Source: Cylicocyclus nassatus (lineage: Eukaryota; Nematoda; Chromadorea; Rhabditida; Strongylidae). From it: a stretch of 64,000 nt of DNA. Every line of letters starts with the position of its first letter. Position 1 is the first letter of the stretch. Location of the stretch: the NCBI GenBank assembly GCA_958299035.1, contig CATQJL010000223.1:53054302-53118301 (forward strand), read 5' to 3'. Positions 11,821 through 22,992 of the stretch are shown one piece after another. The notes below the pieces were generated by a model, which saw only the letters and a list, made by a program, of their open reading frames with translations, searched no databases and was not told the origin of the DNA. The translations under genes and the position numbers were made by a program.

Positions 11821-13084
11821 CTACTCCAGCATTTCTGTATCTCCAAAGTGCTTCTCCATTATATTGGTGAGCTCTCGATGTAAGTCCAATTCGGCAGCTT
11901 CAGCCAATGCGATATTTTGTTGGGACGCAAAAGTAGACCCTCAAATTAAAACATGATTTCGAAAAGCTAAGGAAAAGATAGTTGATGATCTTGGCTATCC
12001 TCGCTCACTGCAATCGACCTTCAGAACTGCTAGAATTTTTCACAGTAAGCACCATACCAAGTGTTATAGTGTGATATTGGAATCAAGCAAGTTGAATACC
12101 ATATTATGGGCTAGAAAACAACATTTAAGAAGATTAACATTACCTAGAGCTCACACCAGTTCTCCTAGATACTGATTTCAAGAACTCGAATATGAATATT
12201 ACCATTCGTCAACCTCAATGCAGTTTGAAAGAAAAGCGCTCAATTTAAAATGAAAAATTTCAATCAGAGCCCATTTAGCAGACAGCGTAGGCACACAAAC
12301 AAATACGCAATATTCTTTCTTATGAAAGCAGCCGACGCAATTATGCAAGGGTGGATTTCAACTTTACATTGACCTAGATCAATGGAAGTGAGTATCCGAC
12401 ATACGGATAAACCTCATCCCAAAATGAAACAAACACTTGAGCAAGAGAAGCGGCCGAGCATACATCACGCGACTTCATCGCCTCGCGATTTTTTCAACAA
12501 GACAACTGGTACGTATTCATTGTATGCTGATCCTCTTCCAGTTCGGTTGTGAAAGTTATTCGCGATTAGTAGTGTCGGAAAACTATCAAACCGAAATGCA
12601 AGATGATCAGCATGCAATGAACTAGTAACTGTTGTCTTATTCAGAGATTCGCGAGGCGGTGAAATCGCTTGATGTATGCCCAGCCCTAGAGACGCACCTT
12701 GATTATAATTGCTTCATAAAAAGAGATTACGACCACAAGCCCTCACACATTGACAAGGACTGAGACGAAGTATACCTTGATGGGCAGAGCCAACGCAGAC
12801 GTTGGAGAGATATAACATCTGTTCAGACAGCTCCTTTTCAACCTGCATCAAGGTTTTTTTGAACGCTTGTGATGATTCCTCCATTTTCGTCTGAAGAAGC
12901 TAATCATTAGCCACTATAGTGTGATACAACATCTGCAACAGACTTTACTAATTTGCTTCTCTTTGGACAATTCCGATATGCAGGTTTGCGCATGCCGCAG
13001 CAGGTTACCAATAGACTTCTCCACTTCGGTAATTGCGTTCAATCGCTGTACGAGATCAGAACCAGATCCCCTCATGGAAGTCAT
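11821..13084 (-). CDS. mdt-11: Mediator complex subunit 11
   Basis: Proposed CDS: complement(join(11821..11939, 12776..12890, 12944..13084)), 124 aa. MED11 is a small helical subunit of the Mediator head module that pairs with MED22 and supports RNA polymerase II initiation. The core is typical: QRLNAITEVEKSIGNLL, then ISELSKEKQ, and KELSEQMLYLSNVCVGSAHQ followed by GSTF. The acidic C-terminus ends EKHFGDTEMLE. Length fits the family. Intron 1 has a weak GTCTGT donor, but frame and homology require it. Intron 2 (836 nt) holds an inverted-repeat element. A second ATG three codons in (MRGSG) is an alternative start. It follows wip-1 and precedes the zinc-finger gene on the same strand. Confidence 0.9.
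12451..12687. mobile_element. Inverted-repeat MITE in mdt-11 intron 2
   Basis: The left end GAGCATACATCACGCGA is mirrored by the right end GGGCATACATCAAGCGA (reverse complement). The arms extend inward about 90 bp, sharing CGCCTCGCGA, AAGACAAC and GCTGATC segments. It has no coding capacity. No clear target duplication was identified. Confidence 0.65.
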
Positions 13085-13090
13085 GACTAC

Positions 13091-13197
13091 CTTTAACGAG
13101 GGATGATTTTGAGCTATTCATGATGTTTTTAGGCACAGAAGCAAACTCGGGAATCTACCGTATGCACATAAAAACTACGTTGTAGTCTCCATTTATT
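13091..13197 (-). promoter_or_regulatory. Intercistronic signals, wip-1 to mdt-11
   Basis: AATAAA on the minus strand (13192-13197) lies about 510 nt after the wip-1 stop. The acceptor AG before mdt-11 is at 13091-13092, 100 nt further on. The acceptor GTTAAAG is weak, so this junction is the least certain of the three. Confidence 0.5.
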
Positions 13198-13702
13198 CGC
13201 ATATGATACAGAAAGCTAACGAGAAAATAAATTTGAAAATAGATTAGAAGAATAACATAGCCTCGTTGGGAACATACACCAAATTGCATGATATTATTGC
13301 TCCTGCGCAGATAAAATAGAAACGTTATAACCGAGAACAGGAGTATACGATCACAGAAACTTCAACTTGTTATAAGACTGAGAAGGCACTACACTATAAA
13401 ACATTTGCTGGGAAAGGACTAGAAGATATCAACACTACTCGCGCCAAAGCACAAGCGATTGGGCTTGCTCATGTACTGTATGGCGTAAAGTAAAAGCATC
13501 GTCAATTTTGAAAATGCGTCAACATCAAGTTAATTGTGACAAAAATGAGGAACATAGAACAAGCGAAGTGAATCGTCGAACGCAGTGAAGTACAAAATAA
13601 GAATGATAAGTTGTGAGACATAAGGTAAGGAAGTAATGAAACAAAACACTTTGTGAGGCAAAAGGCACTAAACTATTAATGATTTTTGAGAATAAGTAAT
13701 GT

Positions 13703-16700
13703 TCACAACGCACGTCCTGATGGAATAGGAGGAGGAGGGAGACTTGATAGCGGCTTGAACGTGAATCTGAAATGATTGCATGAATGACAGTCATGCTAGA
13801 TGGCCTTAGCCACTTATACATTACGCTAAGGTTTGGAAAAGAAAAGAAAGAAAAAAGAAAAGATAAATGAGAGCATCAAAAACAAGATCTAAGTGTATGT
13901 TTACAATGGATATAACTTACCGGTCAAGGGGATGAGCATCTTTTGGTGGATATTTTGGCATTACCATGGGCGGCGGTGGAGGTGGACTCGCAACTGAGCT
14001 AGCCACCTTGGACGCTCCTCGCGGTGGAGGTGGTGGAGCACTTTCATCTGTTCGTGAAACAGCTGGCGAGCTTCCAAATCTTAAAAAAGCGAAAAATAAA
14101 ATTGACGAGTGGAAGTCATGAATGTGCAAAAAAATTGAGCGTTAGAAATAGGATAAATTGAATATACCTGCTGGTAAGGCCTGAGGCTATAGGTCCCACG
14201 GATGGTGGTGGAGGCGGGTCTGGAGGATGTACACCATTAGTACGCACGATGGGCGGTGGCGGAGGAGGAGCTGTTGGTCGTGCTGGTGGATGAAACGATG
14301 GTCGAGAAATCGGAGCTCGTGCTGGAGTAGACTCACGCGATGATACGTCCTAAAACAAGAGTTGCAAAGAAAGATTGTGACATTGCAGGGAAGGTGACTG
14401 TAAGGAATTTTCCACACCATGTGGTCCACTCCATCCCTTATTTGTTCTTATTTTACACGACGCTTCAACTGGCCACTTTTCTTTCGTTTTTCAGAATTCA
14501 CATTTCGTAATTCCTATCCATTTAGAGTAAAATCCTACCAAAAACTCGATATAGAATCGGCTCTCCCCTCCCCCTACCATATACTAAGCGATTGTTCGCA
14601 TATGTACATATAATGCCGCACCTACCTCTGAGCTACCACTTCTTCTTAGTTTTGAGTTCGTGTAACTCATCTCTGGTTTGAATGGTCGCATAGTTTTGAA
14701 TTGATCACGATTACTAGAAGTAGACCCAATCTGAAAAGAGTGTTTCACAAATACCCTCGACAGGATGACGAACTTACGTTAGGTTTTTGGACGGGAGGTG
14801 GCGGTGGCGATGGCTTGCTGTTTGCCATAAGCTCGGAAGGTTTTGGTGGTGCAGGTGGAGCACCATGATTTGACGGGGATGAACGAGCTGAGCATTGAAA
14901 TTCAGGAACATAAATAAGAACTCTGAGGCATTATGCGACCGGTACGATGTAAGAAAGCAAAAGCAAAGATGGAGGCAAGTGTAAGCTGTAAACGTAGATT
15001 GATGCCATAGACAGTAAAACAGCTTATGAAATTGTTAGAAGGCAAATCTAAATACCAAAAAAGTACCGTCTGAATTCTGTTTTGGTAGACTTGGCGGCGA
15101 TGGAGCTGGAGGTGTGATGGCCGTCGTATGTGCTCTGCGAATTCGATTTTCACTGGGTTTCGACGGCAGACCATTTGCGAAAAGACCTCCTATAGGAGCT
15201 GGCCCTGCGCCACCGAAAGGACGACCAAGACCAGAGCCTAAGGTAAAATTTGTAGTTTGAACCAAAAGAGCAAAAAGCAACTACCTGGTTTTGGTTCACG
15301 TTCGAGCTGATTTATACTGACTCCTCCACCAACATGCGACGAAGTGGGTTTTCCTCCAACCAGAGGAGCAGAACGGTCATTAGTGACAACTTTTTTGAGA
15401 GCAGTTCCTCTCTGAAAATGTTTGAATCAGAACAGATAAGGATTTTCATGCGAATAAAATAAAATCAGTATTGCCTTATTTCTTATTGTAGGAAGCTGTA
15501 ACGTGAAATTCAAAACCGGAAATCCTGGGAAGGAAAAAAGCTCAATATTATATGTAACCTCACACTCCAACATATATGACAGAAATCACATGTATGACAA
15601 AAAACTCATCAAACTAAAAAAAAAGTCGCAATCCCATTACTCAACATGCAGATGAATGCGCTAAAAACATCCTGCACATATTACCAGTTCAAATGATGTA
15701 TTACTGGAAGCTCTTCCAGATGCCCTTGCATTACCAAGAGTACTACCCTAAAGTCTTACAGATAAGTCCGCTTTTTGACAAGAAAAATCGATGAAAATGC
15801 ACTCTCGCACCGCCAAGCATCTTGCAGATAAGTCCTCCCATCAGATAAGTCCTACAGATAAGTCCGGACTTATCTGTGAGATGTAGTTATAATGGAAAGA
15901 AAGCGGACTTATCTGAAGAGCCTTATTTGAGTTGAAAAAGGGAACTTATTTGACGGCGGACTTATCTGTAGACTTATTTGATGGGAGGACCTATCTGCGA
16001 GATTTTAGAGTAGTTTCGAGTTTCGCCATCCAGTCTAGTTGTATTGACTAGATTCAGATAGATCTGCACCTGACGCCAAAGGGACCGGCCATACTATTCC
16101 TGGAGGTGATTCCTGCGACTCCTGTAATTCCTGCAATTCCTGTGATTTTTCCACTTCCGATGTGCCGTACTGCGTAGCGCTTTGCGAACTTCAGCATACA
16201 TTGTTTTTTCGCATATACATTGTTGCGGGACCCGCAGGAATCACAGGGATAGAGGGCCGGTCCTGAAGGGGTGGCGGTAAGACGTGAAGTCAGGCAGGTC
16301 TCAAAGTGAAAAGTGCAGGTGTTGGAACCGATTCAACACAGTATTGTGAATACGAGCTCAAAGCAAATCAATTATTTAAAAACAATGGGTTGAAGATTTT
16401 CCTTCTGATAAACGATAAGCAACTAGCGATGTAGACATTTTTGTTTAGAGTAAGCTTTGCATGCTATCCTGACAGCACCTTGCAGCTCCTTTCTACAACA
16501 CCTTCGAGCGGCGCTCCGCCGAAATAAGACAGACTTTTTAAACCCCATGCGAATTTGTGCTGCTGTACTCAAAGTTTTCGTATGCGGCATACCATTCGAG
16601 ATTCCTTTGCAAGCTCATTCTAACGATCGCTTAAGTGTGCAAAAACTTTTTATCAGTTTATATAAAAAAGGCATTGGAATTAAATGAGTGAAATATTTGG

Positions 16701-17681
16701 CGCAGATTTTCAGGGTAAAAAAACATGTTTCGCTTTTAACATTATTTCTCAAACCTGAGGGAATCTCGAATTGTGTTGCATATGCATGAACAAAGCGTAA
16801 AAAGCTCTATCAAATGTCGAGCGTCAAAGGTGACTTCATTCGATTACCTTGATGAAAAATAGATATTTGTCTTCTAATACTCAATGTTATATCTATTATT
16901 AAGCGCTGGGACCGCCAAGCTATCGTAGATTGTGAGAGTCCTCCCAGCAATGCGGCACAAATATTTTTGATAGTCACTTGTTTTACTTCGGCGGTACTGC
17001 CCAAAATTCGAAATTACTTGAAGTGACGAGCTTTGATTTTTAGCACTTACATAAGTAAATCTAGACCACGAGCAGAAGGTTATAATGTGTACCAGCGTCT
17101 GGAACTTGGATATCAAAAAGATTTTTCTGTTTGAGAAAACTGTTTATTAAGTGCCCCATTATTTTTGGACCAACCTAATATTAAGCCGACTATGTTGCGG
17201 TCCGACGCGACTACACTATTTTTCTAGAGTATGATGTTGAAGGTGTTAACTCAAGAATCAACTGCAGACGGCACTTTGAAGTCATAAGCATTATAGAGTG
17301 AGTTGCGCAACGACTTTGTCAAGATAAAGGAAACATCCACTGCCGAAAGTGGTCACCGGCATGTCCCCAACACAAATATCAAGATGCAAACAATACGACA
17401 TTCCTGATGATAAAAATGTTTCGAAAAAGACTCTTTTTAGGAAAGAATAAGCTAGGCAAGATGAACTCGATAATATGCTAAATGAGATCGACAAAACGAT
17501 TGTTCGTACTTCTTTTCGTGGAATGTGTTCGGTTTACTGCATTCTTGCAAATACTAAAACGCACCTGTATTTCAGCAAGCAAAGCTGCTGGTTTCTTGCC
17601 AACTGGGACTGAACTGCCTCCAGAACCTGGACCAATCAGGGAAGGTGGAGGTGGAGGTGGTGGCGGTGGTGGTGGAGGCAT
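13703..17681 (-). CDS. wip-1: WASP-interacting protein (WIP/verprolin)
   Basis: Proposed CDS: complement(join(13703..13766, 13921..14079, 14168..14349, 14626..14730, 14778..14887, 15067..15237, 15285..15411, 17565..17681)), 344 aa. WIP binds actin and stabilises WASP, guiding Arp2/3-driven actin assembly. The protein opens with Met and 12 Pro, then a WH2 actin-binding motif split by intron 1: PAALLAEIQ then RGTALKKVVTNDRSAP. Several PPPPPP profilin/SH3-type stretches fill the middle. The C-terminal RFTFKPLSSLPPPP matches the WASP-binding RFTF...PPP motif of WIP. Only the conserved ends are secure by homology, but all eight exons keep frame. The acceptor GATTGCAG lies four bases before the ATG. 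Intron 1 is 2.15 kb and carries two repeat elements. It heads the minus-strand gene series. Confidence 0.92.
15750..16003. repeat. Palindrome packed with GATA sites, wip-1 intron 1
   Basis: Arms of about 48 bp (about 15819-15866 and 15952-16003) are inverted copies sharing GTCCTCCCATCA and TACAGATAAGTCCG. Eight WGATAR matches occur: AGATAAG at 15760, 15826, 15843 and 15856; CTTATCT at 15869, 15908 and 15961; CCTATCT at 15990. It may be a MITE, an enhancer-like cluster, or both. Confidence 0.65.
16081..16263. mobile_element. Small inverted-repeat element (GGACCGGCC ends)
   Basis: GGACCGGCC at about 16082 and GGCCGGTCC at about 16255 are perfect inverted ends. Inside, CTGTGATT and AATCACAG also pair, and ATTCCTG repeats several times. 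It lies in wip-1 intron 1. No target duplication was identified. Confidence 0.5.
17140..17176. mobile_element. Solo mariner-type terminal repeat
   Basis: GGACCAACCTAATA near 17168-17181 matches the outer end of the TTAGGTTGGTCC palindromes at 46-47 kb, followed by the TA target. No partner end or transposase was recognised nearby, so this is a remnant. Confidence 0.5.
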
Positions 17682-18005
17682 TGTTCTGCAATCGCCGTTC
17701 GATAAAAAAAATGTATCAAAAGCTCTTGGACCAACAATGGGCGCAAATCGGGGAAGCAAAGCAAGGAGAAAAGAAGAAGATCGCGGCAATTATGATTCAC
17801 CCGGTGTGTGTGCAGCTGATTCAGGTAAGCCGAAACGCGAACTCGGACGGCTGCGCTCAACGCGACGACGCTCCGCCTTGACTGGATGTTCGATTTTCTA
17901 CGCAGAAAGATGACAAAGTTGCGCATTTATTAATCTTATATTAACTATATGCTGATGCGGCGTGAAATATGCTTTGCGGATGTCAGTGAAGTGTACTTGC
18001 TCGGA

Positions 18006-18100
18006 AGGTCAACAACACTTGCGCGTAAAGATGGCAAAAGCGCAAAACTCGAAAAATCTGCATAGGCCGTTTTCTACGCGCAAGTAGTGCCGACAGTGCA
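18006..18100. mobile_element. TTGCGCGTA inverted-repeat element, copy 1
   Basis: CACTTGCGCGTAAAGATGGC on the left faces TACGCGCAAGTAGTG on the right. Related copies are at about 27179-27290 and 28563-28662. The ends are approximate. Confidence 0.6.
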
Positions 18101-18980
18101 GGCATCTTATTACCCTCCAGATGAGTATTACAGTCTAACTAAATGATTTTTCACCAATATCAAAGGCAGGACAGTAATATAAGAGGAGATACTACGAGAT
18201 CTTCGCTCCACCAAAATTATGGTTCGCCCCCGCAGTAGTCAGTAATCGGTCAGTAATCGAAGTTCTGTCAAACCGTCCAACTTTCACTTCAACCGATTGC
18301 TAGAGACTTAGAGGCAGTGTGGGCAGATGTGAAGGTAAAGAGAATCTATAGGGTATGTACAGTGTCAACCCAACAAAATCCCGGCCGAAGTGCCACAGAT
18401 GTTTGCTTTCGGACGAGGAAATGCTTCAGAAGCAATTCTTGCACGATCGCCATCTTATGGCCATGGGTCCCATCACGACTGTGCCTGCTTGATTGGCGGG
18501 CCATTTGCAATCGTTCAAATTTGTAATTAGGAAGTTCATGGAAAAGCCTGTTCCTTCAAAAAGAGCTTTATTCTGATTACAATGTTTACTAACCCCACTG
18601 GTGAAGTATACCACATATGGCACCCAGAAAAACTGAAGGGAGTCTACGCAAAGCGGACGAGGAAGATCCACCCAGCAGCACATAACTTGGATGCATCACT
18701 ATAAGTTTAACTCCAAGAAGAACCATTTTAGGGAATCAACAAGAGCAACATTAGTTCTAGATGGACTGCCGGCCGCAACAGCGCCATCGCGCGCGGAGTG
18801 TCGTCCGAGTCACCCGCCGCCGTCTGTCACACTCCATTCAAATTGTTTTCAATTTGTTGATGACTTCTGTTGTTTGTTATTGAGCAATGAGCAATGCGAC
18901 TTCAAAGTGTGGCGAACATTCTTAATATACGTTTCAGTGCGAATAGAACTGCTTCTCTAGCTTGCTTGAACTTTTGATGC

Positions 18981-18999
18981 ATTTCAGGAGTTCGCCGTT
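18981..18999 (+). promoter_or_regulatory. Probable spliced-leader acceptor of sgo-1
   Basis: ATTTCAG ends at 18987, twelve bases before the ATG at 19000. This fits trans-splicing of the first exon. Confidence 0.6.
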
Positions 19000-21900
19000 A
19001 TGTCCGGCGACTTAAAAACTGACTTGGCATCTCTCTTCAAAGTTCCCAAAGCACCTCAAGCACGTTCTTTGGAGTCATCGTCATCATCATCACAAATTGT
19101 CACTTCTAGTCAAAGCATCAAAGGTATTCGATGCTCTTTGTATAGTGATTCACAGTCATTTAACTGAAATTCCAGATCTCAAGGACAGTTACCAGAGAGC
19201 AAACCAGTCACTTGTACTCAAAGTTCATCGACTTGAGGTGAGATTTGGCTTATAGGTTTTTTTGGTTTTTTTTCACTATAACACTAGCAAAGCAAAGGAC
19301 GAGAGACGTGTTTTCATGGTGTCTGCTCTTTGATGGCGGTTATAGTGCATCACCATAGATTATAGTCTGTCTGCTTTATAGCCCAGCGATCACATAGCCT
19401 CCTCAGGTTTTTATTAAAGTCGAAGTCATAGGCTCCGAGATTTGGGAATTTTGCCATTATTTTGTCATTAAAAGTCTAGTAACCGAAGTTTCAGCCTGTT
19501 TATGTTTCGTAAATCACGACAGTTGACTAATTAGTTCTGAGGAAAATATCCAATTTATTTTAGGCGGAGCTGGCTCGTAGTCGAAAATGCATTGAGGAGC
19601 TTCGCACTGAAAATGCATCATTAAAACGAAAACTGTACGATGTTGAGCGTTTGGAAGGAAATGAAAGGATTGAAATGCTTGTGGAGCAGCGGATCAAGGT
19701 AGGACTATTTTCACATTTTCTACCACATTTCATTTTCGCCTTCTTTCATTTCCTCTTCAAACAAAAAAGACCTCTTCCACCCTCTTTCAACCCCTCCGTG
19801 CTTTCAAGTGTTTGTCAGACTATCGATGTTATGTGATGACTAATGACGTTGGTTGGTTTTGCACCACTTCAGATTGAGGCCGCGCTCATATTGTAGAGAG
19901 GAGGATTCTTCGATCGATGCTTTGTCCTTTGAAAACGCGACTAGGCTAGGAATTTCAACTAGGGGACCTTACTACTCAAAATTCATTTTTTTTTGTTCGA
20001 CAGCGTTTATTACTTTCTACATACAACTATGTATGCTTGGTCATCAAACCTTTATGGCAACAGTCTGATTTGCAGAGCAAAATGGATCATCTCAATCACA
20101 TTGGCTCAAGAACTATATCACATCTAGAAAGTGCTGCTTTGAACCTGCGGAAGTCATTTGAGGAGTTTGGGTCTGCTTGTTTTCCAGTTGAACAAGTATG
20201 ACTATCAACATTGCTCAGCATTCCAGGGTGCATATAAATAGTACTTCCAACCAGGCAAATGAAAATGTTGCCCGCACCAAACGCAGCTCTTTATTTACTG
20301 ACGGCCAACCACGTCTAAACGGTGGTACGTGTTTTTTTTTCTCTAAAAAGGGTTACGCATTCTTACATAGACAGTCCTCAATTCAGTAGTTGAGTCTCCA
20401 CCCCTGGTCAAAGAAGCTTCTGTACAGAAAGACGAAAATTCTTTACCGCAAGAGAGCGAAACTCCCGTAAGTATTAGTTGTATCATGATTGAATGTTCCT
20501 TTTTTTTTTGAGATATTCAGAATACTCACTGATCTAGACTTTTCAGCGTGCAAAGTCAGCTCGGAGAAAGCCTCGCCGAAGTGAATTGTTTCAGACATAT
20601 CGTCCAGAAGGTGCTGCTTTCTTAATGTTCTTTTCAACTTTTCAGCATTGATCGCTGATTTTTTAATTGCAGAGATTACTGAAACTCCCAGAATTTCTAT
20701 TGATACAACTGAAGCAGGCTCTATTGAAGATACACTTGAAGCTACTCCCGAAGCAAGTGCAACTCCTCGAGAGCGGCCTTATTTCGAGACTCCTGCAGTA
20801 CCGTTTAGTGAATGCGACACGGTATGTCTTTTGGCAGTTTAATAGTGTCATGTGTGCCATTAAATTGGGCCTGTAAAACCATTATCATGGTCTTCTTTTG
20901 TGTCGCTCTGCTAATGTGAGCAAAGTAATATCTTTTTACCAGTTATTTATCAGATATTTTCATGTTCCTTCCAAAATCAATACATGCGTAGCCAATTCTG
21001 CAGTCTCCCATTTCCCAGTCAGTGCAATCCTTGTATTTAATCTTACATTGCTCTCGCAACTGGATTGATCATAGACACTTTCATATATTGATACAGCTGC
21101 AACTAACAATTGGGACATTGTTTGAACGCTAGTCAGCGCAGTTATCACCATCAGATTTTGTATCTTGGCAATTATATTCTAACTTCCCATTTGTTTCATT
21201 ATGAACACTTATTTTTTATGGCTTTCGTAAGACACTGGGAGTTGCTAGAATTCTCGACATATTATGCAAAGCAAGGAGTTTTTTTAATCTTCTTTGTAGT
21301 TCTTTTGTATATTTTATGCAAGCCTTCTTTCATTTGTCTCATGGCCGAAAATAGACATGATTTTTGCCTAAGCGGATTATGATGAAACGCTTTGTTGTGG
21401 ATAACTCTGTTTATCTGCACTGCTGAGAAACGAGTGCTTTGTAGTTGGCTGAAGAATCCAAACTATACACTATGCGCGTATGCAACAGGCCTAGCAAAAA
21501 CATGATGGAAATATAAAATTGAATGTTTTGTTGTCCACTCTATTCGTAACAAGCTTTTTTCCAAACGGAGTAGCTATATCGTCCGATCGGAAATTTTTCG
21601 TTTCAAAGTAAAGTTTTCTTATTCAATCTCAAAGAATGTTTGTCTTCATCATCCGCTGTCTAACATCTCTCAAAATTTAATGCAAATGCAAATGTTTATG
21701 TAAAAGAAGTTATGGTTCATGTATATATTTGAGACCGTAATCAAAGTTTACTGGTTTCAGGGACTACTCCTCAAGTTTGATGGCTATTTTTGCATATCTA
21801 GGTTACTGGGACTGTTACCGCATATCTGCAGGGTGAACTGTAAATAGTTAGGGGTGATCTGTTGGAAGGTTCTATACATAATCTCATATTAAAGTTTAGA

Positions 21901-22350
21901 ATTTTTTGGGTGTGCATACACTATAGGAGTATAGTTTAGTGAATTAGTTGGACAGTTTATGTCGTGCACTTATAACGTATTAGAAGTTAGCATCAAGACT
22001 TGTTACGTTTCACAAGGAAATTTCTGTGCCCCATTCCTTTGTTTTTATTCTTCTGCAACGAGGACGATGAGCTGTCAACAGTCACGTATCTTGTCTCTGA
22101 AAAGCTTTTTGGCACATTACTTTTGTGTTCTCGCATGTCATTGTCATAGCTGTTGAGGATAGTTCTTCATAATCACGTGTCTTATGAGTGCACTTTACAA
22201 ACAATAATGCATCCGCTTTGTGTCTAGGTACGACGGAAACGAACAGCTACTCTGAAGATCAAATCTTTTGCGGAACCACGACTGAACAGCAAATTACGCA
22301 GACCTGGCCGGAACGATGAACCTCACCCATTTGTCTCATCTATTTACTGA
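19000..22350 (+). CDS. sgo-1: Shugoshin-like centromere cohesion protector
   Basis: Proposed CDS: join(19000..19123, 19176..19237, 19564..19698, 20076..20195, 20255..20324, 20387..20466, 20547..20610, 20673..20821, 22228..22350), 308 aa. Shugoshins protect or organise chromosome cohesion at centromeres and on meiotic chromosomes, usually through PP2A. The N-terminal third is a predicted coiled coil (ANQSLVLKVHRLEAELARSR onward, rich in Leu/Glu/Arg heptads). The last exon holds the basic SGO C-terminal motif: VRRKR...KSFAEPRLNSKLRRP. The middle is acidic and Ser/Thr/Pro-rich, poorly conserved as usual. Exon 5 start (20255) is the least certain. I chose the 59-nt intron with a strong GTATGA donor because closer acceptors give stops or introns below 35 nt. 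Intron 8 is 1.4 kb with nothing recognised. It is likely the first gene of a two-gene operon. Confidence 0.88.
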
Positions 22351-22845
22351 GAATCTTTCACTTTACTTCACTGAGCTATCTTTCGTTATTGATCTCATCG
22401 ATGCTTTTGCCCGTAATTCCATCTTTACAAGGAGAATTTATTCTTTTTTTGGTAAGCTTAACCCTTTGTTTGATTGTGGGACCCATTGGCGACAGCATAG
22501 CCCAGCGTAGCCCACGGTCTTTTCAAAAAGTTTCCATATTTTTCCTATATTTGCGCCAAAGATAGTTTATTTTTGAAATTAACTCTTCAAGCTACTTCCT
22601 CGCTGACTATAATGTCAGTCAGTTAGAAGAATTTGATCATGGTGATGCGAACCATCAATCCGTGCTAGAAAGTTTTAGCGCGATGTCGTCAGTGGGTTGA
22701 ATCTTACTGACTATATCAATCATATCCAAGATGCATTCGGTTTGCTACTAATTTGTCTCAAGTAATTAACTAGCACATATCCAATCTATAGTTCAACTAC
22801 TTGTCACTGTACATACGTTCTATTTCATACTTTTCTTTTGCTCAA

Positions 22846-22966
22846 AATAAACCTTGCTTGTGCCATCGATCGATGTAGTCTATGGGTTTTTGAACGCTTG
22901 CTTATCTCTTCGGCCATTTGTTCTCTCTTTTCATTATCCTTTGCACCTTATTGATTGTTTACCTAG
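22846..22966 (+). promoter_or_regulatory. Intercistronic signals, sgo-1 to the MGNC gene
   Basis: AATAAA (22846-22851) would end the sgo-1 mRNA. A T-rich stretch follows, then a TTTACCTAG acceptor (AG at 22965-22966), 115 nt downstream and 26 nt before the next ATG. This matches the spacing of nematode SL2 operons. Confidence 0.6.
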
Positions 22967-22992
22967 AAGTCTCCCACTTCATCTGGCCCGGC

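Larger units (their letters stand above)
17682..18999. promoter_or_regulatory. Divergent region between wip-1 and sgo-1
   Basis: The 1.3 kb between two divergent start codons should hold promoters for both gene series. Two GC-richer patches stand out, about 17820-17885 beside wip-1 and about 18770-18830 beside sgo-1. An inverted-repeat element at about 18006-18100 separates them. No specific factor site was identified. Confidence 0.5.

Noticed and set aside
17482..17913. Plus-strand 143-aa frame with a poly-Gly run
   Set aside because: It is the antisense of the wip-1 first exon; the Gly run mirrors the N-terminal Pro run. A CAG|GTAAGC donor near 17824 on this strand was noted but has no supported partner.
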